A program made the position numbers and the translations under genes. This document shows positions 22,189 to 31,410 of a stretch of 64,000 bases of DNA, piece by piece. The stretch comes from Mesorhizobium sp. Its GTDB lineage: Bacteria; Pseudomonadota; Alphaproteobacteria; Rhizobiales; Rhizobiaceae. The DNA lies in the NCBI GenBank assembly GCA_027492275.1, contig JAPUFC010000030.1:1-64000 (forward strand), given 5' to 3'. A model generated the notes under the pieces. That model worked only from the letters and a program-made list of their open reading frames with translations, was not told the DNA's origin and made no database searches. Numbering within the stretch: position 1 is the stretch's first letter; the number at the start of each line of letters is the position of its first letter.

Positions 22189-22263
22189 GGGCGATTAGCT
22201 CAGCGGGAGAGCACACCCTTCACACGGGTGGGGTCGCAGGTTCAATCCCTGCATCGCCCACCA
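22189..22263 (+). tRNA. tRNA-Val (anticodon CAC)
   Basis: A full cloverleaf can be drawn. The acceptor stem GGGCGAT pairs with ATCGCCC. The D arm contains AGCTCAGCGGGAGAGC. The anticodon stem CACCC/GGGTG flanks the loop TTCACAC (anticodon CAC, reading GUG), and the T arm contains GGTTCAATCC. Discriminator A and an encoded CCA end the gene. Confidence 0.97.
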
Positions 22264-22323
22264 TTCTTTCCGCCGCCTTCCCTCGAAGTCCCAAGCTTTT
22301 CGCACAGGCGGAACGGCCGGCGA

Positions 22324-23835
22324 TCAGCCTTGCAGGAACATCGTGTAGGCCGGGTTGGCCGTCTCCTCCCAGCAGGCGTAGCCGAGCGCCGCGAGATAGG
22401 CCGCGAAGGCCGGCCGCGTGGCCGGCGGCACCTGGATGCCGGCAAGGACGCGGCCGTAGTCCGAACCGTGGTTGCGGTAGTGGAACAGCGAGATGTTCCA
22501 CTCCGGCGCAAGCCCTTCCAGGAAGCGCAACAGAGCGCCCGGCCGCTCCGGGAATTCGAATCGATAGACGAGCTCGTTCTCGAGGCCCTCGACGCGGCCG
22601 CCGACCATGTAGCGGATATGGAGCTTCGCGACCTCGTTGTCGGTCAGGTCGAGCACGCGGTGTCCGTGCCCCTCCAGCAGCGAAACGATCCCGGCCTTCT
22701 CGGCGTCGCCGCCTTTCAGCCTGATGCCCACGAAGATGTTGGCCGAGGCGTCATGCGAAATGCGGTAGTTGAATTCGGTGATGGCGCGATCGCCGAGCAG
22801 GCGGATGAATTCGCGATAGGCGCCCGGCCGCTCGGGAATGGTGACGGCGAGGACCGCCTCGCCGCGCTCGCCGATCTCGGCGCGCTCGGCGACATGGCGC
22901 AGGCGGTCGAAATTGATGTTGGCGCCGGAGCAGACGGCGATCGCCGCGCCGGGAGTCGTCAGGCTGGACTGGTGCTTGCGCAGCCCGGCCAGCGAAACCG
23001 CGCCGGCCGGCTCGGCGATCGCCCTGGTGTGTTCGAACACGTCCTTGATGGCGGCGCAGATCTCGTCGGTCGAGACTGTGACCAGATCGTCCAGCGTGTC
23101 CTTCAGGATGGCGAAGGTGTGCTCGCCGGCCTGCTTCACGGCCACGCCGTCGGCGAAGATGCCGACCTCGTTCAGCGGCACGGGGCGTCCGGCGGCAAGC
23201 GCGGCCTTCATCGACGCCGCGTCCTCGGGCTCGACGCCGATGATCCTGATGTCGGGCCGCAGGAACTTCACATAGGCCGCGATGCCGGCGGCGAGGCCGC
23301 CGCCGCCGATCGGAACGTAGATCGCCGCGATGCGGTCGCTGTGCTGGCGCAGGATCTCGACGCCGATCGTGCCCTGCCCGGCGATGACGGTAAGGTCGTC
23401 ATAGGGGTGCACGAAGGTGAGATGCCGCGCCTCGCACAGGGCGAGCGCATGCACCCTGGCGTCGTCGAACGCGTCGCCGTGGATGATGACCTCGCCGCCC
23501 AGCCGCCGCACCGCCTCGACCTTGATGGAGGGGGTGGTCGCGGGCATGACGATGATCGACCGCACGCCCATGCGCGTCGCCGAATAGGCCAGCCCCTGCG
23601 CGTGGTTGCCGGCCGAGGCGCAGATGACGCCCTTGCCCCGCTCAGCGTCCGTCAGGGCGACAAGCTTGTTGTAGGCACCGCGCAGCTTGAAGGAGAAGAC
23701 CGGCTGCAAATCCTCCCGCTTGAGATAGACGGGCCGCCCGAGTTTTTCAGAAAGCGACCCCATCCTGTCGAGCGGCGTCTCGACGGCGACGTCGTAGACG
23801 GCGGAGGAGAGGATGGCGCGGATGAGGTCGTGCAC
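22324..23835 (-). CDS. ilvA: Threonine ammonia-lyase, biosynthetic
   Basis: A 503-residue PLP enzyme making 2-oxobutanoate from threonine for isoleucine synthesis. The PLP lysine is Lys50 in PVFSFKLRGAYNK, the phosphate loop is VPIGGGGLAAG, and the SAGNHAQG motif is present. Two ACT-like regulatory modules follow (about 325-410 and 425-500). This is the architecture of the isoleucine-feedback-inhibited enzyme; the shorter catabolic form lacks both. It starts 4 bases after the L,D-transpeptidase gene, so the two are translated from one message. Confidence 0.94.
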   Translation of the reverse strand: MHDLIRAILSSAVYDVAVETPLDRMGSLSEKLGRPVYLKREDLQPVFSFKLRGAYNKLVALTDAERGKGVICASAGNHAQGLAYSATRMGVRSIIVMPATTPSIKVEAVRRLGGEVIIHGDAFDDARVHALALCEARHLTFVHPYDDLTVIAGQGTIGVEILRQHSDRIAAIYVPIGGGGLAAGIAAYVKFLRPDIRIIGVEPEDAASMKAALAAGRPVPLNEVGIFADGVAVKQAGEHTFAILKDTLDDLVTVSTDEICAAIKDVFEHTRAIAEPAGAVSLAGLRKHQSSLTTPGAAIAVCSGANINFDRLRHVAERAEIGERGEAVLAVTIPERPGAYREFIRLLGDRAITEFNYRISHDASANIFVGIRLKGGDAEKAGIVSLLEGHGHRVLDLTDNEVAKLHIRYMVGGRVEGLENELVYRFEFPERPGALLRFLEGLAPEWNISLFHYRNHGSDYGRVLAGIQVPPATRPAFAAYLAALGYACWEETANPAYTMFLQG

Positions 23836-23839
23836 GGCC

Positions 23840-25702
23840 TCAGCTCGTTGGCGCGCGGGATTCTTCCGTCTTCTTCATCGCCAGCCCCATGCGGCTGTCG
23901 CGATCGTAGACGTCGGCGAAATACTCGATCTTGCCGTGCGCGTTCGGCCACGCGGTGAAATAGGCGACGTAGACGGGGATCCGCCGCTTCACCTTCTCGG
24001 TGGAGTGGCCCTGCGCGAGCTTCCTGGCCACGTGGTCGACCGTGGTCCCAAGCACGGCGGCGGCCATCTCGCGCGGCTGCTGCAGGCGCACGCAGCCATG
24101 GCTGAAGGCCCGCATGTCGCGGTTGAACAGGCTCTTCTCCGGCGTGTCGTGCATGTAGATCGCATGCTCGTTGGGGAACAGGATCTTCAGCTCGCCGAGC
24201 GCGTTGGCCTCGCTCGGCGTCTGGCGCACGTTGTAGGGCACCTTCGATCCGTACTGTCCCCAGTCGATGGAGGACGACGGTATGCGCCTGCCCTTGGAAT
24301 CGGTCACCTCGTAGCCGGCGCGGTCCAGATAGCCGGGATCGCGGCGCAGGCGCGGCAGCATCTCGTTGACGATGATCGACTGCGGCACGCCCCAATAGGG
24401 GTTGTAGTCGACCTGCTCGATCTCATCCATGAAGAAGCTGGTCTGGTTGGTCGTCTTGCCGATCACGGCGCGCATGTTCAGCTTCTCGGCGTCGTTCTCG
24501 ATGTAGGCGGCCGTATAGGCCGGCTGGTTGATGAAGACATAGGTGCCGCCGAGGTCGGAAGGCAGCCAGCGGAGCTGTTCCAGCGCCACGACGACCTTCC
24601 CGATACGGTCCGCCTTCGAAACGCCGGCGAGCTCCGCCACGGTGCGCGGGCCGATGACGCCGTCCGGCTTCAGGCCCTTCTTCTGCTGCATCGCCTTGAT
24701 CAGGGGCACGATCTCCTGCGAATAGACCTCCGAGCCGGCGTGGACGGCCAGAAGCTCGCCGAACTGGCCGCCGAGCTCGTCGTCCAGGCCCCGGCCGATC
24801 AGCGTCAGCAGCTTCGGCAGCTCCGGGCTGCTCTCGCCGGGTTTCAGAAGCAGCTTCGGGTCGACGACGATGTCGTTCTCCTCGCTGGCGCGCAGCGCCT
24901 CCAGCTCGACGCGCAACTGGCGGTACTGGGCGTTCTGCGGATGGCGCGATTCGAGATAGGCGCGGATGTCGCCCGAACCCGCCAGAGAGGCGAGCACGCC
25001 CGCCGCGTTGAACGGCTTGGGCGCGAAATCATGGTAGCCCGAGATGCGGTTCGGATCGATCCGGCCGCCGCGCGCATCGTGCACGTAGCGCAGCACGCGC
25101 GCCGACATGGCCATCTCGAAGCGGATCAGCGCGTCCGTCGCGCTCCCCCCCTCGCCCGCCGCGCCGCCGGGCAGCGAAACGGCGTAGTCCCGCGGGTCGA
25201 GCCCGTGGCCTCCGGCCTCGGACAGCACGCGCAGGGCGGCGCGCGCGCGCGCGTCGAGCCGGCCGTCCTCGATCCAGATGAAGGCGGGATTCTTCGCATA
25301 GTACTGGACGATCGCCTTGCCGATATCGGCTTCGGCGGGCAGGTCGAAGCTCCTCAGACCATTGACCGCCTCGCGAAAACCATCCGACGCCACCGGGACG
25401 GCGTCGAGCGAGGCCTGCTGCGCGATGGCCAGCAACGGTGAGAAATCGACGCGGCGCAGCGCGTCGGGCTTGTAGGTGTAGTAGCTCGGCGCGCTGATCT
25501 TGGCGGGCTCGGCCGCCCGCTGCGCGGCGCGCGGTTGAGGCTGCGGCGCCGGCGGAAACGCCTCGCGGTTCTGCCGCTTGATGCCGCCGCCGAAAAGCGC
25601 CTCGAAGAAGGATTGCGCATGGGCCTGCGGGGCGGCCACGGCCACCGCGCCGGCGACCAGGAGAAGCCGGGCGAAAGCGGCCTTGTGCGGAAGAGCTCTC
25701 AT
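23840..25702 (-). CDS. L,D-transpeptidase (YcbB-like)
   Basis: A 620-residue periplasmic protein that should form 3-3 cross-links in peptidoglycan. It has a signal peptide (about 1-30, ending PQAHAQ) and a peptidoglycan-binding-like segment (about 330-365, KKGLKPDGVIGPRT). The YkuD domain follows (about 380-560), with the catalytic motif HDTPEKSLF then SHGCVRLQQP, containing the active-site Cys. The start was set at the second methionine because the signal peptide begins there. The size and the N-terminal scaffold region fit the large YcbB group. Confidence 0.9.
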   Translation of the reverse strand: MRALPHKAAFARLLLVAGAVAVAAPQAHAQSFFEALFGGGIKRQNREAFPPAPQPQPRAAQRAAEPAKISAPSYYTYKPDALRRVDFSPLLAIAQQASLDAVPVASDGFREAVNGLRSFDLPAEADIGKAIVQYYAKNPAFIWIEDGRLDARARAALRVLSEAGGHGLDPRDYAVSLPGGAAGEGGSATDALIRFEMAMSARVLRYVHDARGGRIDPNRISGYHDFAPKPFNAAGVLASLAGSGDIRAYLESRHPQNAQYRQLRVELEALRASEENDIVVDPKLLLKPGESSPELPKLLTLIGRGLDDELGGQFGELLAVHAGSEVYSQEIVPLIKAMQQKKGLKPDGVIGPRTVAELAGVSKADRIGKVVVALEQLRWLPSDLGGTYVFINQPAYTAAYIENDAEKLNMRAVIGKTTNQTSFFMDEIEQVDYNPYWGVPQSIIVNEMLPRLRRDPGYLDRAGYEVTDSKGRRIPSSSIDWGQYGSKVPYNVRQTPSEANALGELKILFPNEHAIYMHDTPEKSLFNRDMRAFSHGCVRLQQPREMAAAVLGTTVDHVARKLAQGHSTEKVKRRIPVYVAYFTAWPNAHGKIEYFADVYDRDSRMGLAMKKTEESRAPTS

Positions 25703-25853
25703 CGTTACCCCGCTCGCGCCGGACGAATCCGGATGCGTCATGCTGTGCAGAACCGGCGGCGTTTGTAAGGCACCGCGTCGTTCGATTCATACCGATAACG
25801 TTAAGCTTTCATAAATTTCCCGGCCGGTGTTGCAGCGGGACTTCACAAGGCCG

Positions 25854-26738
25854 TTATCGGCCGGCCGGGGCCGCGACGCGGGATCCGCGGGTGCGGGACG
25901 GCGGGCGGCCTCCCAGAAAGGGCCGCAGCAGGGCCAGCAGCGCGACGCCCATGCAACCGGCCAGAACCCACCAGGCAGGCCGGATGGAGAACGAGAATTG
26001 CAGGTTGGCGAGCAGCACGCGCATGGGCGGTATGCCGGTGGCAACGGCGTACCACAGATACTCCGCCCCGGCCGTCAGCAATGCCGCCAGAACGGCGATC
26101 GCCGCCAGAACCAGCGGCGAGGCGATGTCGAAGCCGCGCGCGTTGGCCAGCCGATAGAGCAGCAGCGCCAGCAGCGCGCCGGCCATGAGCGTCGGCTCGT
26201 AGACGTCGGCCTTCGACTGGATGAAGAAGTGGACGACGCCGAGCACCGCGAGAAGATAGACCACCCGGTGCAGGCTGTTCCATTTGCGGCCGAGCCTGCG
26301 GATCATGGCGTCGGTGGAGGTGACGCCGAGGATCGCCAGCCCGCTCAGCGCGACGAAGCCGATGGTCAGGTAGAAGCGCAGCGCGATCTCGGACGCGACC
26401 TTGCCGAGCGCGAAGTCGAGATCGACCGTGTAGAGCAGGAAATGCACAAGCGCGTAGCCCAGCGCGGCCAGCCCCACCATGCGCCTCACCAGGATCAGCC
26501 GGTTCCAGCCCGTTATGCGCCGCAGCGGGGTGACGGCGAGGGAGACGAGCAGCCAGCGGATCGCCCAGTCGCCCGTCTCGTGGATCGCCTCCGTGACGGG
26601 ACGCGGGCCCAGCGCGTTCGTCGCCAGCCGCCATGCCAGCACGAGCCCCGGCACGAACAGCAGCGCGAAGACGGCCGCCTTGAGCGGCGAGAACGTCCCC
26701 GAGCGGTCGAGCCAGGGGAGAAACCGTGCGATCGTCAA
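25854..26738 (-). CDS. msrQ: MsrQ-type heme membrane subunit of the methionine sulfoxide reductase system
   Basis: A 294-residue membrane protein with about six to seven hydrophobic segments and the ferric-reductase-like layout. Conserved parts include ETGDWAIRWLLVSLAVTPL, RRMVGLAALGYALVHFLLY (heme His) and WNSLHRVVYLLAVLGVVHF (heme His). MsrQ feeds electrons to the periplasmic molybdoenzyme MsrP. No msrP gene lies in the window, although molybdenum-cofactor genes are close by. It is read after the DUF971 gene on the same strand (66-base gap). Confidence 0.85.
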   Translation of the reverse strand: MTIARFLPWLDRSGTFSPLKAAVFALLFVPGLVLAWRLATNALGPRPVTEAIHETGDWAIRWLLVSLAVTPLRRITGWNRLILVRRMVGLAALGYALVHFLLYTVDLDFALGKVASEIALRFYLTIGFVALSGLAILGVTSTDAMIRRLGRKWNSLHRVVYLLAVLGVVHFFIQSKADVYEPTLMAGALLALLLYRLANARGFDIASPLVLAAIAVLAALLTAGAEYLWYAVATGIPPMRVLLANLQFSFSIRPAWWVLAGCMGVALLALLRPFLGGRPPSRTRGSRVAAPAGR

Positions 26739-26804
26739 GCGCCGTAGCCTTTCATCGATGTGCGCTCCACGCTTACGGGATGCCGCGGCGCATGGCGCAT
26801 CACT

Positions 26805-27182
26805 TCACGGTGAGCGGCCTTGTTGGCCCGGCGCGTCCCGCGAAAGCCCTTTCTGCGCCAGCTCGTCCAGATAGGCCTGCCAGCGCTCCGCCTGCTCCCG
26901 GCCGAGCGTGTCGAGATAGGTCCATGTGTAGAGGCCGGTGTCGTGCCCGTCGTCGAAGGTGATGCGCACCGCGTAGTTGCCGACCGGGTCGATGCGGGAG
27001 ATGGCGACGGCGCGCTTGCCGCCCACCGTCACCCTCTGCTCCGGCGAATGGCCCTGCACCTCGGCCGACGGCGACAGCACGCGCAGCAGCTCGGCCTCCA
27101 ACGCCACCGGCTCCCGCCCCGGAAAGGTCACCGTGAGGCGGCGGCGATCCTTAGCCACCCGCAATTCCGTCGGCGCCGTCAT
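26805..27182 (-). CDS. DUF971 (gamma-butyrobetaine hydroxylase-like N-terminal domain) protein
   Basis: A 125-residue protein consisting almost wholly of the DUF971/GBBH-like N-terminal domain. It has [30 protein letters not shown] and the conserved [21 protein letters not shown]. The family is linked by context to iron-sulfur or molybdenum cofactor work, but a reaction is not established. The start [15 protein letters not shown] was chosen over a longer frame because the extra 27 codons run into the divergent moaA gene. Confidence 0.85.
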   Translation of the reverse strand: MTAPTELRVAKDRRRLTVTFPGREPVALEAELLRVLSPSAEVQGHSPEQRVTVGGKRAVAISRIDPVGNYAVRITFDDGHDTGLYTWTYLDTLGREQAERWQAYLDELAQKGLSRDAPGQQGRSP

Positions 27183-27247
27183 CGATGAATGAAACCCCGC
27201 CCATGCGCCCGCTTGATCCGGGCATCGAAAGATACGACATAGGGTAC

Positions 27248-28288
27248 ATGGCGCAGGCAGCAAGAGAAATGTCCTTCGGCCCGAACATGACCGATGGCAT
27301 GATCGATCCGTTCGGACGGGCGATCACCTATCTGCGCGTGTCGGTGACCGACCGCTGCGACTTCCGCTGCACCTACTGCATGGCGGAGGACATGTCCTTC
27401 CTGCCCAGGAAGGACCTCCTGTCGCTGGAGGAGCTGGACCGCCTGTGCAGCGTGTTCATCGACAAGGGCGTGCGCAAGCTGCGCCTCACCGGCGGCGAGC
27501 CGCTGGTGCGCAAGAACCTGATGCATCTGGTCGAACAGCTTTCGCGCCATCTGCGCAGCGGCGCGCTGGACGAGCTGACGCTGACCACCAACGGCTCGCA
27601 GCTCGCGCGCCATGCCGCCGCGCTCGCCGCCAACGGGGTGCGGCGCATCAACGTGTCGCTGGACACGCTGGACGCCGGCAAGTTCCGCGCCATCACCCGC
27701 TGGGGCGATCTCGGCCGCGTGCTGGAAGGCATCGACGCCGCCCAGGCCGCCGGCCTGGCGGTTAAGCTGAACGCCGTCGCGCTGAAGGGCTTCAACGACG
27801 CCGAGATTCCCGACCTCATGCGCTGGGCGCATGGCCGGGGAATGGACCTGACCGTGATCGAAACCATGCCGATGGGCGACATAGACGGCGACCGGACCGA
27901 CCAGTACATGCCGCTGTCGCTGCTGCGCGCCGAGCTCGAGCGCCGCTTCACGCTGACCGACATCCCCTTCCGCACGGGCGGCCCCGCCCGCTACGTCGAG
28001 GTGAAGGAGACGGGCGGGCGGCTGGGTTTCATCACCCCGATGACGCACAATTTCTGCGAAAGCTGCAACCGTGTGCGCCTGACCTGCACGGGCACGCTCT
28101 ATATGTGCCTCGGCCAGGAGGACGCGGCCGACCTGCGCGCGCCGCTGCGCGCCTCCGAAGGCAACGAGCTGCTCTCGCGGGCGATCGACGAAGCGATCGG
28201 CCGCAAGCCGAAAGGGCATGACTTCGTCATCGACCGCCGCAACAACCGGCCGTCCGTTGCACGCCATATGAGCGTGACCGGGGGCTGA
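27248..28288 (+). CDS. moaA: GTP 3',8-cyclase (molybdenum cofactor biosynthesis)
   Basis: A radical-SAM enzyme for the first step of molybdenum cofactor synthesis. The radical-SAM cluster is CDFRCTYC, followed by [10 protein letters not shown]. The C-terminal second cluster is in [19 protein letters not shown], and the GG terminus (SVTGG) is present. The start is uncertain: 27185, 27248 and 27299 are in frame. 27248 gives 346 residues, closest to rhizobial relatives as I remember them, and leaves room for the divergent promoter, since the DUF971 gene starts at 27182. The catalytic part is unaffected. Confidence 0.93.
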   Translation: MAQAAREMSFGPNMTDGMIDPFGRAITYLRVSVTDRCDFRCTYCMAEDMSFLPRKDLLSLEELDRLCSVFIDKGVRKLRLTGGEPLVRKNLMHLVEQLSRHLRSGALDELTLTTNGSQLARHAAALAANGVRRINVSLDTLDAGKFRAITRWGDLGRVLEGIDAAQAAGLAVKLNAVALKGFNDAEIPDLMRWAHGRGMDLTVIETMPMGDIDGDRTDQYMPLSLLRAELERRFTLTDIPFRTGGPARYVEVKETGGRLGFITPMTHNFCESCNRVRLTCTGTLYMCLGQEDAADLRAPLRASEGNELLSRAIDEAIGRKPKGHDFVIDRRNNRPSVARHMSVTGG

Positions 28289-28362
28289 GCGCGCGGGGCG
28301 GCTTCAATCCGGGAGCAAAACGGTCTACAGGACCGCAAACTCTCCTGCCCCATGGTCCTGTC

Positions 28363-29280
28363 TTGTCTCCAAACTTCAGCGGCGCCGTCTTCATGGTGGT
28401 CTCGATGGCGGTGTTCACCGTCAACGACGCGATCCTCAAATATGTCGGCGGCGAGATGAACATCGGCCAGGCGATCTTCATCAGGGGTCTTTTCGCCACG
28501 GCCATCATCGGCGGCATCGGCGTGGCGAATGGCACGCTGCGGATTCCGCGCCAGGCGCTGCATCCAATGGTTCTGCTGCGGGTCAGCGCCGACTTGGCCA
28601 CGACCTTCGCCTACATGCTCGCCCTGCAACACATTCCACTCGGCGACACGGTCGCCATCTATCAGGCGCTGCCGCTGGCGGTGACGCTCGGCGCCTCACT
28701 TTTCCTCCGCGAATATGTCGGCTGGCGCAGATGGCTCGCCATCGCGTTCGGGTTTCTCGGCGTGCTGATCATCGCCGCTCCGGGCGGGGGAAGCTTCAAC
28801 CCCTATACCATCCTGTTGCTGGGCGCGGTGGCGAGCAGCGCGGCGCGCGACCTGCTGATACGCAGGATCCCCCGCGAGATACCGGCCACGCTGATCTCGT
28901 TCGTCAACTCCTGCTCGGTCATGGTGTTCGGCGGTCTGCTCGTGCAGCCGCTGGGCGGGTGGGTGACGCCGACGGCCGGCAGCGTCGGCGTGCTGGCGCT
29001 GGCGGCGGCGATGCTCGCCACCGGCTACCAGTTCTTCATCATGTCGACGCGGCTCGGCGAGGTGTCCTTCATCGCTCCGTTCCGCTACACCTCGCTGATG
29101 TGGGGCCTGGTGCTCGGCGCGCTCGTCTTCGGCGAGGTTCCGGGCGTCGCCATGCTTGCCGGCGCGTCGATGATCCTCGCATCCGGCCTCTACACGCTGC
29201 ATCGGGAGCGTGTCGTGCAGCGGGCGCGGAACGCGGCGGAAAGCGCCGCCAGGTCGCCGCCGCCCGGCGCCGCCTCATGA
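28363..29280 (+). CDS. EamA/DMT family transporter
   Basis: A 305-residue protein with about ten transmembrane segments in two EamA repeats. The first begins VFMVVSMAVFTVNDAILKYV and the second runs from about residue 145. It is probably an exporter of small metabolites; the substrate is unknown. The TTG start gives the common beginning MSPNFSGAVF; ATG at 28393 is the alternative. The gene ends in an ATGA overlap with mobA and lies between moaA and mobA, so it is co-transcribed with the cofactor genes. Confidence 0.85.
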   Translation: MSPNFSGAVFMVVSMAVFTVNDAILKYVGGEMNIGQAIFIRGLFATAIIGGIGVANGTLRIPRQALHPMVLLRVSADLATTFAYMLALQHIPLGDTVAIYQALPLAVTLGASLFLREYVGWRRWLAIAFGFLGVLIIAAPGGGSFNPYTILLLGAVASSAARDLLIRRIPREIPATLISFVNSCSVMVFGGLLVQPLGGWVTPTAGSVGVLALAAAMLATGYQFFIMSTRLGEVSFIAPFRYTSLMWGLVLGALVFGEVPGVAMLAGASMILASGLYTLHRERVVQRARNAAESAARSPPPGAAS

Positions 29281-29921
29281 GCGCGGCATCCGGGCCTTCG
29301 GCGCGGCCGGCCGGCCTGGTGCTCGCCGGAGGCGCGTCGCGGCGCATGGGCGGGCCGGACAAGGCGCTGGCGCCGCTCGGCGGCAGGCCGCTCATCGCGC
29401 ATGCGCTGGACAGGCTGCGGCCGCAGGCCAGCCCTGTCGCGGTCAGCGCCAACGGCGATCCCGGTCCGCTTTCGGCCTTCGGCGCGCAGGTCCTGGCGGA
29501 CCCCCATGAGGTCCGCATGCGAGGCCCGCTTTCCGGCATCCTGTCGGGCCTGATCTGGGCCGATCGCGAGGCGCGCGCTACCCATCTGCTGACGGTGGCC
29601 GTCGATACGCCCTTCTTCGCCGCCGATCTCGGGACGAGGCTGGCGGCGGCGGCTGGGGCGAAGGCCGACCGTGCCGCCGTTGCGCGCTCGGGCGGCCGGT
29701 GGCATCCGGTCTTCGCGCTGTGGCCCGTCGCCGCCGCCGACCGGCTGGCGCGCTTCCTGCGCGAGGAGGAGGATGTCAGCGTCATGCGCTTCCTGCTGGG
29801 CGGCGATGTCGTTCCGGTCGACTTCGCCCTGCGGGACGACGGCGGCGATCCGTTCTTCAACATCAACACGCCGCAGGACCTCGCCTCGGCGGACGCAATG
29901 CAGAGGGCGCGCCGGCCGTGA
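29277..29921 (+). CDS. mobA: Molybdenum cofactor guanylyltransferase
   Basis: A 214-residue nucleotidyltransferase that adds GMP to molybdopterin to make the MGD cofactor. The GTP-binding signature LVLAGGASRRMGGPDKALAP (residues 12-31) is complete, and GPLSGILSGL and VAVDTPFF fit the family. It overlaps the EamA gene by ATGA at its start and mobB by GTGA at its end, indicating translational coupling. Confidence 0.92.
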   Translation: MSAASGPSARPAGLVLAGGASRRMGGPDKALAPLGGRPLIAHALDRLRPQASPVAVSANGDPGPLSAFGAQVLADPHEVRMRGPLSGILSGLIWADREARATHLLTVAVDTPFFAADLGTRLAAAAGAKADRAAVARSGGRWHPVFALWPVAAADRLARFLREEEDVSVMRFLLGGDVVPVDFALRDDGGDPFFNINTPQDLASADAMQRARRP

Positions 29922-30427
29922 AACAGCGGGTCTTCGGCATCACGGGCTGGAAGAATTCGGGCAAGACGACGCTGGTCGAGCGGCTGGTGGCGGAGTTTCG
30001 CCGGCGCGGCCGGGTCGTCTCGACGGTCAAGCACGCCCATCACGATTTCGACATCGACAAGCCCGGCGCCGACTCCTTCCGGCATCGCGCCGCCGGCGCC
30101 TCCGAGGTCGCCATCGTGTCGAACCGGCGCTGGGCGCTGATGCACGAGCTGCGCGACGAGCCGGAGCCGCCGCTGGCCGACATACTGGCCCGGCTTGCGC
30201 CCTGCGACCTCGTCCTCGTGGAAGGCTACAAGCGCGAGGCGCATCCCAAGATCGAGGCGCGCCGGCTGGCGGCACGGGACACCGCGCCGATCTGGCCAGG
30301 CGACGACGCCATCGCGGCGATCGCTGCCGACCACGCCGTCACGGAGGGCGGCCTGCCCTGCTTCCCGCTGGACGACATCGGCGCCATCGCCGACTTCATT
30401 GAGGCGCGGCTGGGCATCGCGCGATAG
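29918..30427 (+). CDS. mobB: Molybdopterin-guanine dinucleotide biosynthesis protein B
   Basis: A 169-residue P-loop protein with GITGWKNSGKTTLVERL (Walker A), the VKHAHHDFDIDKPGADS segment and DLVLVEGYKREAHPKIE. All are hallmarks of MobB, a GTP-binding accessory protein that aids MobA. The GTG start overlaps the stop of mobA. Last gene of the moaA-EamA-mobA-mobB group. Confidence 0.92.
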   Translation: MKQRVFGITGWKNSGKTTLVERLVAEFRRRGRVVSTVKHAHHDFDIDKPGADSFRHRAAGASEVAIVSNRRWALMHELRDEPEPPLADILARLAPCDLVLVEGYKREAHPKIEARRLAARDTAPIWPGDDAIAAIAADHAVTEGGLPCFPLDDIGAIADFIEARLGIAR

Positions 30428-30602
30428 GCCGCCGCCGGGCAAACCATGCCTTCGCATGACGTTGCGGCAGCATGCGGCCGGCCCGCCGGGCGGGAATCAC
30501 AATTGATTTTTCGGCGAAACTGGACCCGAATGTCCGCGAGGGGGTCAGTTGAACGAGGCGGATGCCTGAATTCCGTCCGACCGCGATGATGAGAGGTTCG
30601 AC

Positions 30603-31349
30603 ATGCGTAAACTGCTATTGGCGCTGCTGGCGTCGGCATCCTTGACGGGGCTGGCGCAGGCACAGGACACGACCCTGAAGATCGGCACCGAAGGCGCGTA
30701 TCCCCCCTTCAACAACCTGACGGCCAGCGGCCAGCTCGAGGGTTTCGACGTCGAGATCGCCAGGGCGCTCTGCGACGAGATGAAGACGAAGTGCGAGTTC
30801 GTCACGCAGGATTGGGACGGCATGATCCCCGCCCTGCAGGCCGGCAAGTTCGACGCCATCGTGGCGTCGATGTCGATCACCCCCGAACGCCAGCAGCAGG
30901 TCGACTTCAGCGATCCGTACTACGTCAATTCGCTGACCTTCGTGGCGCCGAAGGACGCGGCGTTCGACGCCAAGGCGCAGGACGGCAAGTCGATCGGCGT
31001 GCAGCAGGGAACGATTGCGGCGAGCTTCGCGGAAAGCAACTACAAGGGCGCCGACGTGAAGGCCTATCCGACCCAGCTCGAAGCCTGGGCCGACCTGGAG
31101 AACGGCCGCATCGATTCGGTGCTGGCCGATTTCGGCGTGCAGTACGGATGGATCAGCAGCCCGGACGGCGCGTGCTGCGAGTTCAAGGGCGATCCGGTCA
31201 GCAGGGACGACAAGATCGGCATCGCCATCCGCAAGGGCGACACGGCGCTGGCCGGCAGGCTGAACGAGGCGATCAAGGCGATCCGCGCCAACGGCAAATA
31301 TGCCGAGATCAACAAGAAGTATTTTCCGTTCGACATCTTCGGCCAATAG
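30603..31349 (+). CDS. Polar amino-acid ABC transporter substrate-binding protein (HisJ/ArgT-like)
   Basis: A 248-residue periplasmic binding protein (SBP_bac_3). It has a signal peptide ending TGLAQAQ and the typical segments LKIGTEGAYPPFNNLTASGQLEGFDVEIA, MIPALQAGKFDAIVASMSITPER and DSVLADFGVQYGW. The Arg-containing SMSITPERxxxxDFS region supports binding of an alpha-amino-acid backbone, probably a basic or polar amino acid. The ATG follows GAGAGG. A hairpin lies between this gene and the permeases. Confidence 0.9.
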   Translation: MRKLLLALLASASLTGLAQAQDTTLKIGTEGAYPPFNNLTASGQLEGFDVEIARALCDEMKTKCEFVTQDWDGMIPALQAGKFDAIVASMSITPERQQQVDFSDPYYVNSLTFVAPKDAAFDAKAQDGKSIGVQQGTIAASFAESNYKGADVKAYPTQLEAWADLENGRIDSVLADFGVQYGWISSPDGACCEFKGDPVSRDDKIGIAIRKGDTALAGRLNEAIKAIRANGKYAEINKKYFPFDIFGQ

Positions 31350-31357
31350 GCCGGCAC

Positions 31358-31392
31358 GGCGGATGCTTCCCCCTTTTCGGAGCGCATCCGCC
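31358..31392 (+). other. Intercistronic hairpin after the binding-protein gene
   Basis: GGCGGATGC and GCATCCGCC form a perfect 9-base-pair stem with a 17-base loop, in the 61-base gap between the binding protein and the first permease. No T-run follows, so partial attenuation or mRNA protection is likelier than full termination. Confidence 0.65.
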
Positions 31393-31410
31393 ATGCAACA
31401 TTAGGCGCCG

